DNA of 64,000 nt from Chitinophaga sp. S165 (GTDB lineage: Bacteria > Bacteroidota > Bacteroidia > Chitinophagales > Chitinophagaceae). The notes below the pieces were generated by a model. It did not search any database. It was given only the letters and a program-made list of their open reading frames with translations, and was not told the DNA's origin. Made by a program: the position numbers and the translations under genes. The stretch is taken from NCBI RefSeq assembly GCF_003182155.1, contig NZ_QGTG01000014.1, forward strand, positions 44,438 through 108,437, read 5' to 3'. Below are positions 55,783 to 63,906 of this stretch, one piece after another (position 1 is the stretch's first letter; every line of letters starts with the position of its first letter).

Positions 55783-56334
55783 ATGCCTGTTAAAGAGAGA
55801 ACAGTCACACAAAAAGCGGAACGATTGGCCGCACTATATAACATGGTGCCTAATCTCTTCTGGAGCCTCGTAAACCTGGCCCCGGCAGTTTATTATTTTT
55901 ATCTGCACCTGCCGCTTACCTGGTTATGGATCGTTATACCTGCCTATCTATTCCCGTCATTCTTTCCTGCTATTTTACTGGACCGGCTCTCCGCCGGCAA
56001 TTCCAGGCATTGGTATCAGCAACTCGGGGTACATCTGATATTGGAGTATGTACAGCAGGGACGCCTCATCAACCGGATGGTCCGGAACCGTTATCCCGCT
56101 TACAGGATCGTTTATGATAAAACAACTATCCGCCGGAAGATAAAGGAAACATACGTGTTTGAACGTTTTCACCTGGGTTTACTGCTGGCTTTCCTGCCGC
56201 TGACCGGCCATGCACTTTGGAATGCACATTGGCTATGGGTTGTAGTGCTGCTGTTATGTAATTTTCTGTATAATGTATATCCCGTGCTCCTGCAGCAGTA
56301 CGTTCGGTTAAGGCTTAGACGGCTGCTGCAATGA
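55783..56334 (+). CDS. Small membrane protein with CrtO-like C-terminal signature
   Basis: A 183-residue protein with about four membrane segments in two pairs (FWSLVNLAPAVYYFYLHLPL, LTWLWIVIPAYLFPSFFPAI; LLLAFLPLTGHALWNAHWLW and VVLLLCNFLYNVYPVLLQQY) around a cytosolic or periplasmic loop rich in Arg, His and Tyr. The end NVYPVLLQQYVRLRLRRLLQ resembles the tail of glycosyl-4,4'-diaponeurosporenoate acyltransferases (CrtO family, N-x-P-x-x-x-Q-R-Y-N-R-x-R-L). Here Asn-Arg is Val-Arg and the preceding Arg is Gln, so enzymatic activity is uncertain. No carotenoid genes lie nearby. The assignment rests only on that short motif and the size. Confidence 0.7.
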   Translation: MPVKERTVTQKAERLAALYNMVPNLFWSLVNLAPAVYYFYLHLPLTWLWIVIPAYLFPSFFPAILLDRLSAGNSRHWYQQLGVHLILEYVQQGRLINRMVRNRYPAYRIVYDKTTIRRKIKETYVFERFHLGLLLAFLPLTGHALWNAHWLWVVVLLLCNFLYNVYPVLLQQYVRLRLRRLLQ

Positions 56335-56357
56335 AGATCTTACAAAAGTAATGCACG

Positions 56358-57035
56358 CTATAACTGATCAATAATATCTTTATATCCTCTTCCAATAGGG
56401 ATAGGTATTCCTTTGATCTCCACCATTTCTGCGGTATAGGAATCGATCTGATTCACAGAAACAATGAAAGATCGATGTATGCGTTTAAACACTTGTTCCG
56501 GTAATAGTTCTTCAATTTCATTCGTGCTCATTTTCGACAGGTATTCCCCCCTCGTAGTAACGATCTTAATATACTCACGCTGGCTTTCAATATATAATAT
56601 CTCCGAAAACAAGATCTTAACCTTTCGCTTCTGTACATTAACGAAAATAAAGTCCCTGGCTTCAGTTGCTGTCCGGCGCTCTTCTGCACGCACCTTATTA
56701 ACAGCTGTAAGGAACCGTTCAAACTCAAATGGTTTCAACAGGTAATCTGTTACATTTAAACTAAAACCCTCCACCGCATATTGATGATAAGCAGTAGTAA
56801 CGATCACTGCCGGCGGATTGGCAAGTGTCTTCAGAAATGCCATCCCCTTTAACTTAGGCAGATGGATATCCAGAAAGATCAGATCAGTCTTATTGGATAA
56901 CAGGAACTCAGAAGCCAGGATCGCGTCCTTAAAAGTTCTCTGCAACTCCAGGAATGGGACCGCTGCAATGTAGTCAATAAGCACCTTTGCAGCCAGTGGT
57001 TCATCCTCTATTATGATACATTTTACCTTATACAT
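56358..57035 (-). CDS. LytTR-family response regulator
   Basis: A transcription regulator of about 225 residues paired with the kinase gene it overlaps. The receiver domain has IIIEDEPLA, phosphoacceptor D56 in IFLDIHLPKLKG, and the conserved K in LLKPFEFERF. The C-terminal LytTR DNA-binding domain runs from about 135 (RDFIFVNVQKRKVKILFSEI, then FKRIHRSFIVSVNQIDSYTA). I use the ATG at 57035 (MYKVKCIIIEDEP); the frame's first ATG is 57044. Its first 8 bp overlap the end of the kinase gene, so the two are coupled. Targets are unknown. Confidence 0.94.
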   Translation of the reverse strand: MYKVKCIIIEDEPLAAKVLIDYIAAVPFLELQRTFKDAILASEFLLSNKTDLIFLDIHLPKLKGMAFLKTLANPPAVIVTTAYHQYAVEGFSLNVTDYLLKPFEFERFLTAVNKVRAEERRTATEARDFIFVNVQKRKVKILFSEILYIESQREYIKIVTTRGEYLSKMSTNEIEELLPEQVFKRIHRSFIVSVNQIDSYTAEMVEIKGIPIPIGRGYKDIIDQL

Positions 57036-58065
57036 GACTGGCAAGATTAATTTTCAGGATAGCTTTGAACGTATAATTCCCCGGTTGTATCTCAAGACTA
57101 TAATCGGTGTAAAGCAACTCAAGCTGACGACGCAGATTCGACAGGCCGATACTTTCTTTCACGATATTACTCTCCACCGGCTCTCCTGTTGAATTTTCCA
57201 CAGTAAAGACAAGGAGCCTGTTCTTTACCGTAAGAAAAACATTTACAAACGGACGGTCCCTGGTTTCCGACACCCCATGTTTAAAAGCATTTTCAACAAG
57301 CGGGATAAGCAACAATGGCGTGATCCCCTGCTTCCTGTCTTCCAGGTCATGACTGAAATTAATATGTAGCGACTCGTCATACCTTAGTTTCTCAAGTGCA
57401 ATGTAATCGTCGATGATTTTGAGGTCCTGTTCAATGGCAGTATACGGCGCGCTGGTTTCATACAACATATACCGCAGTATCTTCGATAAGCGGAGAATAG
57501 ATTCCGGCGCCAGGTCAGACTTATCTCTTGCCAGCGAATAAATATTATTCAGTGTATTGAATAGAAAATGAGGATTCGTCTGCGACTTAAGATAATTCAG
57601 TTCTGCCTGTTGACTGGCTATACGGAGCTCCTGCGCTGACTGCTTCAGTTTGATATGATTGACGACATGCCTGATGATCCCGAAAAAAAGAATTGCACTA
57701 ATGCTATATCCGACCAGTGCACCGATCCTGTCATCAATAGACATCGTCTTATTCAATACTGTAAAAATATGCAGTGTTACACCCAGTTGCCGCCATAAAA
57801 AGAAACCAAGAGAATAAGCAAAAAAGTAAAGTACCGCCAGCAGAAATGAGCGAAGAAATCTTTTCAGGCTCATACCCGGCAAACTATGCTCAAAGAACCT
57901 GTAGTTGATCACCGTTACATAACATGCTAACCATATTTCATTAACGGTCCTGTAGGGAAGATCACTGGAGCCTTCAACAATATCCCGCAGCAGGTTCAAT
58001 GCTAAAAAAGCAGGTGCCAGCCAAAGGTAAAGCTCATATTTTTTTAAGCGGGGTACTTTCTTCAT
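57028..58065 (-). CDS. LytS/YehU-type membrane histidine kinase
   Basis: A kinase of 345 residues with about four to five N-terminal membrane segments (LYLWLAPAFLALNLL, FLLAVLYFFAYSLGFFLW, ALVGYSISAILFFGIIRHVV). A cytosolic coiled coil and the His_kinase (PF06580-like) domain follow, with H166 in QTNPHFLFNTLNNIYSLARD. The ATPase region has LLLIPLVENAFKHGVS, then IGLSNLRRQLELLYTDYS. It pairs with the LytTR regulator immediately downstream. I chose the ATG at 58065 (MKKVPRLKKYELYLW) over 58107, because the extra 14 residues look untypical. The gene is divergent from the DUF4395 gene. Confidence 0.93.
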   Translation of the reverse strand: MKKVPRLKKYELYLWLAPAFLALNLLRDIVEGSSDLPYRTVNEIWLACYVTVINYRFFEHSLPGMSLKRFLRSFLLAVLYFFAYSLGFFLWRQLGVTLHIFTVLNKTMSIDDRIGALVGYSISAILFFGIIRHVVNHIKLKQSAQELRIASQQAELNYLKSQTNPHFLFNTLNNIYSLARDKSDLAPESILRLSKILRYMLYETSAPYTAIEQDLKIIDDYIALEKLRYDESLHINFSHDLEDRKQGITPLLLIPLVENAFKHGVSETRDRPFVNVFLTVKNRLLVFTVENSTGEPVESNIVKESIGLSNLRRQLELLYTDYSLEIQPGNYTFKAILKINLASHV

Positions 58066-58261
58066 GTCGGTATTTCGTGAGATAAATGTCGATAAAATAT
58101 TTCTCATTCACCAGCACTTAATCGTAATTGACGCAATCCTGCCGTTTGTTTACCACAACTCGTTGTTCGTTGACCAGGCATTCCTGCAATGAACCCGAAT
58201 ATCTATCCTTGTATCGTAAACAGCCAAAAGCTACATGTTCACACCCAATAATAACCAAAAC

Positions 58262-58924
58262 ATGAACAAACTAATACAATTCGGAGAAATAGTAACAGGA
58301 TACGATACGCCTGTACTCAATGAAAGAGAGATCAGGGCCTCCGCCGGAATGCTGTTCCTGGCTACCTATACTTCATTGCTGTTCATACTTTTTGATGGCA
58401 ATTTTATACCCGTAAAATATGTCATCACGTTTTTCCTGCTCGACCTGCTGATCCGTGTTCTTATTAATCCGCGATTTTCCCCCACGATGATAGCAGGACG
58501 TTTGATAGTGCGTAGACAGTCGCCCGAATATGTAGGCGCGCCGCAAAAGAAATTCGCATGGATCATCGGTATTGTCTTATCAGCAACGATGTTCTACCTG
58601 TTTATCATTGACAACTCTTACAGTGTCATTACCGGCTCGGTTTGCATGGTTTGCCTCCTCTTCCTGTTTTTCGAAGCAGCCTTCGGCATCTGCCTCGGTT
58701 GCCTGTTCTATCCGATATTCAACAGGAAGAAGATCGAACATTGCCCGGGAGAAGTATGTAAAGCCCCGTCAAAACAGGACATTCAGAAAGTGTCCATAGC
58801 GCAGCTGACAGTACTGGCGTTATTTATCGCACTGGTATTCTTCGCCTCCGGTTTATTGTATGAACGATACAGCCAGGCGCCGCATGATCTTTTCAGACCT
58901 TCTCCAACCGCTAAATCAAAATAG
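58262..58924 (+). CDS. DUF4395-type integral membrane protein
   Basis: A 220-residue membrane protein with about five segments and the DUF4395 hallmarks: VNEREIRASAGMLF-like LNEREIRASAGMLFLATYTS at the N-terminus, LLIRVLINPRFSPTMIAGRL, PQKKFAWIIGIVLS and AAFGICLGCLFYPIFNRKKI. Cys residues in GICLGC and HCPGEVC could be redox-active or bind a metal. Function of the family is not known to me beyond frequent linkage to sulfur- or thiol-related genes. It lies 2 bp upstream of a class V aminotransferase gene, so both are almost certainly one transcript. The ATG at 58235 is an alternative start. Confidence 0.85.
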   Translation: MNKLIQFGEIVTGYDTPVLNEREIRASAGMLFLATYTSLLFILFDGNFIPVKYVITFFLLDLLIRVLINPRFSPTMIAGRLIVRRQSPEYVGAPQKKFAWIIGIVLSATMFYLFIIDNSYSVITGSVCMVCLLFLFFEAAFGICLGCLFYPIFNRKKIEHCPGEVCKAPSKQDIQKVSIAQLTVLALFIALVFFASGLLYERYSQAPHDLFRPSPTAKSK

Positions 58925-58926
58925 TT

Positions 58927-60453
58927 ATGTATCCGTTACCTGTGAGCCGCGAAAGCGGATTAGAAAATTACTTCTCCTTTTACAAGAAGAATATCATTGG
59001 CGATCAGCAGCATTTCGAATCACCTTTCGGCATCAGGCGGATCATTTATGCCGACTGGACAGCCAGCGGCAGGGCTTACAGACCAATTGAAAATTATCTG
59101 CAACAGGAAGTACTTCCCTTCGTTGGCAATACACACACATCAACCACCATTACAGGCAGTTCAATGTCTCAGGCCTACGAAGAAGCAAAGAGCATAATTA
59201 AAACACATGTTAATGCCAGTACTGATGATGTATTGCTTTTGTGCGGCAGCGGAATGACAGCTGCTGTCAACAAATTACAACGGATACTGGGACTGAGAAT
59301 GCCGGAGCACATCACAAACAAAACTACCTCAGTAACACCCCTGCCGGATGATCACCCCTTAAAGCCCGTGGTCTTTGTAACACACATGGAGCATCACAGT
59401 AATCATATCAGCTGGCTGGAAACCATCGCAACAGTAGAGATCATCGGGCATGATGATGAAGGGAATGTAGACCTCATACACCTCGGGGTTTTATTGGACC
59501 ATTTCAAAGACCGTGTGCATAAAATTGCTGCCGTAACAGCATGTTCCAATGTTACCGGTATCCGGACTCCTTATCACGACATTGCTAAACTTATGCACGC
59601 TTACGGGGGATTATGTTTTGTAGATTTTGCCTGCTCCGCCGCCTATTCTAACATCGATATCCATCCTGTCGAAGATGGCGCCCATCTGGACGCCATCTAT
59701 TTCTCAGGACATAAGTTTTTAGGTGGTCCCGGCACCCCCGGAATATTGATCTTCAATAAACACCTTTACAACAACAAGATCCCCGACCAACCCGGCGGAG
59801 GTACTGTAAAGTATACGAATCCCTGGAAGTCCCGCGAGTACACCGAAGACATCGAACAACGCGAAGACGGAGGCACCCCTCCATTCCTGCAGGGCATTAA
59901 GGCTGCAATGTGTATCAGACTGAAAGAGGAAATGGGCGTACATAACATGTTGAAACGGGAGGAAGAGCTGCTGGCCATTATATTCCCACGACTCTCTGAA
60001 ATGAAAGCTATACAGCTGCTGGAACCTACGGCTATAAAACGCCTGGGCGTGATCTCTTTTATAGTGGCCGGTGTACATTATAACCTGATCGTCAGACTGC
60101 TCAACGACAGGTTCGGCATTCAGATGAGAGGGGGATGCTCCTGTGCCGGTACCTACGGTCACATACTGCTGCATGTTGGCAAACGCCGGTCGTATGCTAT
60201 ACGCGACGCCATCCGTGCAGGTGACCTATCCCGAAAACCGGGATGGGTCAGGCTATCTATACATCCTACTATGACCGATGCCGAAATCAACTTCATCCTG
60301 GATGCCATTGAAATAACGATCGCTAATATCGATGAATGGGAAAAAGACTATTACTACGACAAAACATTGAATGAATATTTCTTTAAGGGAGATATAAACA
60401 CACAGCACCGGGAAATATCAGACTGGTTTACTCCCCAACGGTGGACAAACTGA
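58927..60453 (+). CDS. Class V aminotransferase (cysteine desulfurase/selenocysteine lyase-like)
   Basis: A 508-residue PLP enzyme. The PLP lysine is K263 in SGHKFLGGPGTPGILIF. The cofactor-binding region has HSNHISW, TACSNVTGIRTP and FVDFACSAAYSNIDIH. A Cys-containing loop (MRGGCSCAGTYGHIL) near the C-terminus aligns with the catalytic Cys region of desulfurases. The protein is about 100 residues longer than a typical SufS/IscS, mainly at the C-terminus and in the middle. Substrate could be cysteine, selenocysteine or an unrelated amino compound. The 2-bp gap to the DUF4395 gene suggests a joint role, perhaps in sulfur handling; that is inference. Confidence 0.9.
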   Translation: MYPLPVSRESGLENYFSFYKKNIIGDQQHFESPFGIRRIIYADWTASGRAYRPIENYLQQEVLPFVGNTHTSTTITGSSMSQAYEEAKSIIKTHVNASTDDVLLLCGSGMTAAVNKLQRILGLRMPEHITNKTTSVTPLPDDHPLKPVVFVTHMEHHSNHISWLETIATVEIIGHDDEGNVDLIHLGVLLDHFKDRVHKIAAVTACSNVTGIRTPYHDIAKLMHAYGGLCFVDFACSAAYSNIDIHPVEDGAHLDAIYFSGHKFLGGPGTPGILIFNKHLYNNKIPDQPGGGTVKYTNPWKSREYTEDIEQREDGGTPPFLQGIKAAMCIRLKEEMGVHNMLKREEELLAIIFPRLSEMKAIQLLEPTAIKRLGVISFIVAGVHYNLIVRLLNDRFGIQMRGGCSCAGTYGHILLHVGKRRSYAIRDAIRAGDLSRKPGWVRLSIHPTMTDAEINFILDAIEITIANIDEWEKDYYYDKTLNEYFFKGDINTQHREISDWFTPQRWTN

Positions 60454-60616
60454 CAGGTATTGGCTTTCGTAACATTTTTCAGGACTTTTATCCCATATAT
60501 GAAACGTCTGCCACTCAGTTTCATATCTTGCCGCTATTAATCTATATGAAGTAAATTTATAAAAGGACTTAGTACGCTACGCCCGCTAACACATAAACCA
60601 AAATACCCTGAAAAAG

Positions 60617-61705
60617 ATGAATAGATCAGGATACATCTATACCTTACTGTTCGCCCTTAGTCTAATCTGCGAACCTTTACATACAGTTCTCGCACAAAGC
60701 TTTGAAGCCCGGATAGACAGTCTGATCCTAAAAGAATTCAATGAAAAAGATGGCCCTGGCGGCGTATTTATGGTTACCCGGAATGGCAAGCCGGTCTATC
60801 ACAAAGCTTTCGGGAAGGCCAATCTCGAACTGGGTGTTGATCTTGCTCCTGAAAGTGTATTTCAACTAGGCTCTATGACCAAACAGTTCACAGCTGTTGC
60901 TGTATTAATGCTTGAAGAACAGGGCAAGCTGAATGTACAGAGCCCTGTTTCAAAATATATCCCCGATTATCCATCGGGCGACAAAATAACCTTGCATCAT
61001 CTGCTGACACATACTTCAGGCATAAAGGATTTCACCAAAATGAAAGCGCTTTCAGACATTTCTCAAAAAGAAATGACGCCCAAAATGATGGTCGACTTCT
61101 TTAAAAATGAACCTGTTGATTTCCAGCCGGGAGAGAAATTTGAATACAATAACTCAGGTTATGTTCTCCTCGGTTATATCATAGAGCTGGTTTCCGGAGA
61201 AACCTATGAAGACTTTATCAATAAAAACATCTTCAGGAAAGCTGGCATGAATAACTCGTACTACGCCAGTGATAGAAAAGTGATCCCTGAAAGAGCTTAC
61301 GGATACCATAAAAAAGAACATGGGTATGTAAATAAAACGATCATCAGTTTCACTATCCCCTTTTCATCAGGTTCTTTAATGTCAACTGCAGGCGATATGC
61401 TGAGATGGCAGAATGCTTTGGACCAACATCTGTTACTAAGCAATAAAAGTACTACGAAGGCTTTCCAGACATATAAACTGAATAACGGAGAAGCCTTTAC
61501 CTACGGATATGGCTGGCACCTGAAAGAAATAAAGGGAACTCCTGTCCGCGAACACGGCGGCAGCATATTTGGATTTAAAACAATGGGCATTTATATACCA
61601 CGCGAGCGCATTTATATTATTGGTCTCAGTAACTGCGACTGTCATTCCCCTACCCAGGTAACAAGAGATATTGCAGCATTAGCTTTGGAATCATTAGATA
61701 AGTAA
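60617..61705 (+). CDS. Serine hydrolase of the class C beta-lactamase/PBP-like fold, exported
   Basis: A 362-residue periplasmic protein with signal peptide ending EPLHTVLAQS. The active-site Ser is S86 in S-M-T-K89 (SxxK), the second motif is Y-N-N in KFEYNNSGYVLLGYI, and the third is HGGSIFGF in place of KTG. This pattern fits esterases, peptidases or DD-peptidase-like proteins as well as AmpC-type enzymes; HGG instead of KTG argues against a typical beta-lactamase. The gene appears monocistronic, 163 bp after the aminotransferase gene. Confidence 0.9.
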   Translation: MNRSGYIYTLLFALSLICEPLHTVLAQSFEARIDSLILKEFNEKDGPGGVFMVTRNGKPVYHKAFGKANLELGVDLAPESVFQLGSMTKQFTAVAVLMLEEQGKLNVQSPVSKYIPDYPSGDKITLHHLLTHTSGIKDFTKMKALSDISQKEMTPKMMVDFFKNEPVDFQPGEKFEYNNSGYVLLGYIIELVSGETYEDFINKNIFRKAGMNNSYYASDRKVIPERAYGYHKKEHGYVNKTIISFTIPFSSGSLMSTAGDMLRWQNALDQHLLLSNKSTTKAFQTYKLNNGEAFTYGYGWHLKEIKGTPVREHGGSIFGFKTMGIYIPRERIYIIGLSNCDCHSPTQVTRDIAALALESLDK

Positions 61706-61806
61706 TCTGAATATTTTTTATGCCTGATAAGCTACAAATAATACCACATTCAGGCCGCTCCTGGGATTATGCTGATCATTCCATATAGTTTGCGTACCTT
61801 GCGGCC

Positions 61807-62313
61807 TTGAAACTCATTACACAACTCGATACCATTGCGCTGGCGGCACAGGAAAAGGAAGCCGAAAACCAGGCGTTCAGAGCATTTCTCTCTTCACAGG
61901 AGTCTGCAGACATTGACGCGCTCGTTCAGGAGCTTGATGCCACTATTACTCCTCAGATAGACTGCACAACCTGTGGCAACTGCTGCCGTTCTCTCATGAT
62001 CAATGTAACACCGGACGAAGTAACCCGGCTCGCCGGTCATTTAAACCGACCGGAAGCCGATGTACTGGAAGAATACATTGAAACCGGCTCTAACAACAGT
62101 ATGATGGTCATCAATGCCATCCCTTGTCATTTCCTTAAAAACAGCTGCTGTACCATCTACGAACAACGCTTTGCAGAATGCCGTGAATTTCCGGGTTTGC
62201 ATCAGCCACAATTCACCCGCCGCCTTTTTGCCATGCTTATGCATTATGGCCGTTGCCCGATCATTTATAATGTGCTGGAAGAGATGAAGGTAAGGCTGGC
62301 TTTTGGGGCATAA
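61807..62313 (+). CDS. YkgJ-family cysteine-cluster protein (possible zinc/iron-binding)
   Basis: A 168-residue cytoplasmic protein with the YkgJ (CxxCxxCC) pattern: CTTCGNCCRSLMINVT at about residue 56, then CHFLKNSCCTIYEQRFAECREFPG later. The eight or so Cys residues should bind a metal or Fe-S cluster. The preferred start is TTG at 61807, since no ATG gives the complete N-terminal helix (KLITQLDTIALAAQEKEAEN). Function within the family is largely unknown. The stop is followed after 14 bp by the terminator of the convergent gene. Confidence 0.88.
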   Translation: MKLITQLDTIALAAQEKEAENQAFRAFLSSQESADIDALVQELDATITPQIDCTTCGNCCRSLMINVTPDEVTRLAGHLNRPEADVLEEYIETGSNNSMMVINAIPCHFLKNSCCTIYEQRFAECREFPGLHQPQFTRRLFAMLMHYGRCPIIYNVLEEMKVRLAFGA

Positions 62314-62321
62314 CCACAAAC

Positions 62322-62349
62322 AAAAAAGCAGCGACCTGTACGTCGCTGC
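62322..62349 (-). terminator. Rho-independent terminator of the cyclase-family gene
   Basis: GCAGCGAC (62328-62335) and GTCGCTGC (62342-62349) form a perfect 8-bp stem around 6 nt. On the minus strand it is followed by six T. It lies 17 bp after the stop at 62366. Confidence 0.88.
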
Positions 62350-62365
62350 CTGATCAACATTTCTT

Positions 62366-63334
62366 TTACCGTATCGCCACCGGATTAATATTCACCTGCG
62401 TAGACCCTTTATACAACGGTTGTCCTAACACAAACAGGAACTCCCAGGCTTTATCCTGTACCAATGCCCTGCTGTCTATCAACTCCAGATTATATATCCC
62501 CTTTTTCGCAAGCATGAACTGATTAACAGGAAATTCCTCATTATTCTTTGGATTCGGGTACACTTCTGAGGCCCAGGTATCTCCTCCGAAAGCAACAATG
62601 CCCTGGTCGGCCAACCATTGCGCAGCTTCCATCCCGATGCCGGGTTCTACTTCCAGGAATTGTTTATTATCCTTTCCGATCAGCTCCAGCCAGCCGGTGT
62701 TAAACAATACCACATCTCCTTTACGGATCGTTATGCCTTGCTTTTTAAGTACGGCCTGAATATCTGCTACACTAAATTCAGTGCCTCCGGGAACAATAGC
62801 TTTCCCATAGTGTGCAACCATGTCCAGTACTATACCACGGGTTACAATAGGCGGTACTTTTTCTATACCAAGTTTCTTCACCCCTTCAACAGTAACAAAA
62901 TCTTTCGCATGATGACCATTGTAATAAACATTGTCTATCCCGATGTGACCAATGCCATTTAACTGCGTCCCCACGCCTGTCCAGCCATTCACCAGTTCAT
63001 CATTGAAGCTGAACTTATTCGGACCAGTAGTTTGTCCGCCCTGCTCACCGGGTTGAATATTATACAGATTGAAACTGCGATGACGGAATGCCGGTAAATG
63101 TTTATCGATCGGCACTGCCAACGGATAGGTCTTGCCGGTTTTTACCAGCTTAACGGCTTGCATCACTATTTCCGGAGTTAACAGATTGGCGGCGCCAATT
63201 TCATCATTGGCTCCGTATGCGGATGGATACCACGCGGTATCTGTTTTCGGGTTACTTAAACTTTGCGCTTGCATGGATAATTCATTTATGAGTAATAGAC
63301 TAGTTAATCCTGCTATAACAAGTTTGGTGTTCAT
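62366..63334 (-). CDS. Cyclase-family hydrolase (kynurenine formamidase-like fold), exported
   Basis: A 322-residue protein with signal peptide MNTKLVIAGLTSLLLINELS and the cyclase/arylformamidase fold (PF04199-like): NLLTPEIVMQAVKLVKTGKT, YPLAVPIDKHLPAFRHR, and VVLFNTGWLELIG. The metal-site segment reads GTQLNGIGHIGI. In formamidases it is HxGTHxDxPxH, so the His is Gln and the Asp is Asn here, although Gln and a following His are usual in the longer GTQ-type subgroup. Substrate is unknown; an amide or lactone is likely. It is divergent from nothing immediate; the next gene on the same strand is 76 bp upstream. Confidence 0.87.
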   Translation of the reverse strand: MNTKLVIAGLTSLLLINELSMQAQSLSNPKTDTAWYPSAYGANDEIGAANLLTPEIVMQAVKLVKTGKTYPLAVPIDKHLPAFRHRSFNLYNIQPGEQGGQTTGPNKFSFNDELVNGWTGVGTQLNGIGHIGIDNVYYNGHHAKDFVTVEGVKKLGIEKVPPIVTRGIVLDMVAHYGKAIVPGGTEFSVADIQAVLKKQGITIRKGDVVLFNTGWLELIGKDNKQFLEVEPGIGMEAAQWLADQGIVAFGGDTWASEVYPNPKNNEEFPVNQFMLAKKGIYNLELIDSRALVQDKAWEFLFVLGQPLYKGSTQVNINPVAIR

Positions 63335-63409
63335 TGTTTAATTTTTAAACGTTTAGCATTGCATATTGCCTTCAATAACAAGGCCATTATATCCCGAACC
63401 GGACGCTTC

Positions 63410-63694
63410 CTATATCAATGTTGTTAATAACACAACAGGGGCCTCCTGCAACTTCTCTCCCACCTCCCCGAAAGCTTTGATGTACGGTCGCTGATTATGC
63501 GCGTCCAGCCCTTCTTTGCTTTTCCATATCTCATAAAAAGTAAAGACATTCTCATCCTCAATGCCCTGGTGCAAACTGTACAACTCGCTTGCCTCTTCTT
63601 TTCGGGTCTGCAATACCATGTTCTGCAATACAGTAGCGACCTCTTCCCTATATTCTTCCTTTGCTTTTATAATAGCCGTCAGATAAATTTTCAT
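63410..63694 (-). CDS. ABM-type (antibiotic biosynthesis monooxygenase-like) small protein
   Basis: A protein of 94 residues with a ferredoxin-like alpha/beta fold: MKIYLTAIIKAKEEYREEVA, a conserved Glu in LQTRKEEASELYSLHQ, FTFYEIWKSKEGLDAHNQRP and IKAFGEVGEKLQEAP. These are the four-strand ABM landmarks. Such proteins act as heme- or quinone-modifying oxygenases, or have no catalysis. The true start is the ATG at 63694. The longer frame to 63877 adds 61 residues that include an out-of-place hydrophobic stretch and are non-coding. The name does not imply a role in antibiotic production here. Confidence 0.85.
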   Translation of the reverse strand: MKIYLTAIIKAKEEYREEVATVLQNMVLQTRKEEASELYSLHQGIEDENVFTFYEIWKSKEGLDAHNQRPYIKAFGEVGEKLQEAPVVLLTTLI

Positions 63695-63906
63695 GTCTAT
63701 ATTTTTTATGGGTACAAAATTAGGAGGCCTCTCAGTATTAGAAAAATAAAACAATTTATATTCTGCTATCAAAATAATGATAGTTATGAAAGCCCTTAAA
63801 GCGTATGGTGAATTTGCAATTGATTGTAAAGTTAATCCTGCAGCGTTACAATAAACTGTAAAGCTTTTCTGCACCATCGTATTTTTTGTATGCTTACTGT
63901 ACCCGC

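Noticed and set aside
60617..61705. Serine hydrolase considered as a beta-lactamase resistance gene
   Set aside because: SxxK and YNN are shared by many esterases and peptidases, and the third motif is HGG rather than KTG. No resistance role can be claimed.
63410..63694. ABM-fold protein considered as part of an antibiotic cluster
   Set aside because: It is 60 kb from the lanthipeptide genes and stands alone. The family name reflects fold history, not function here.
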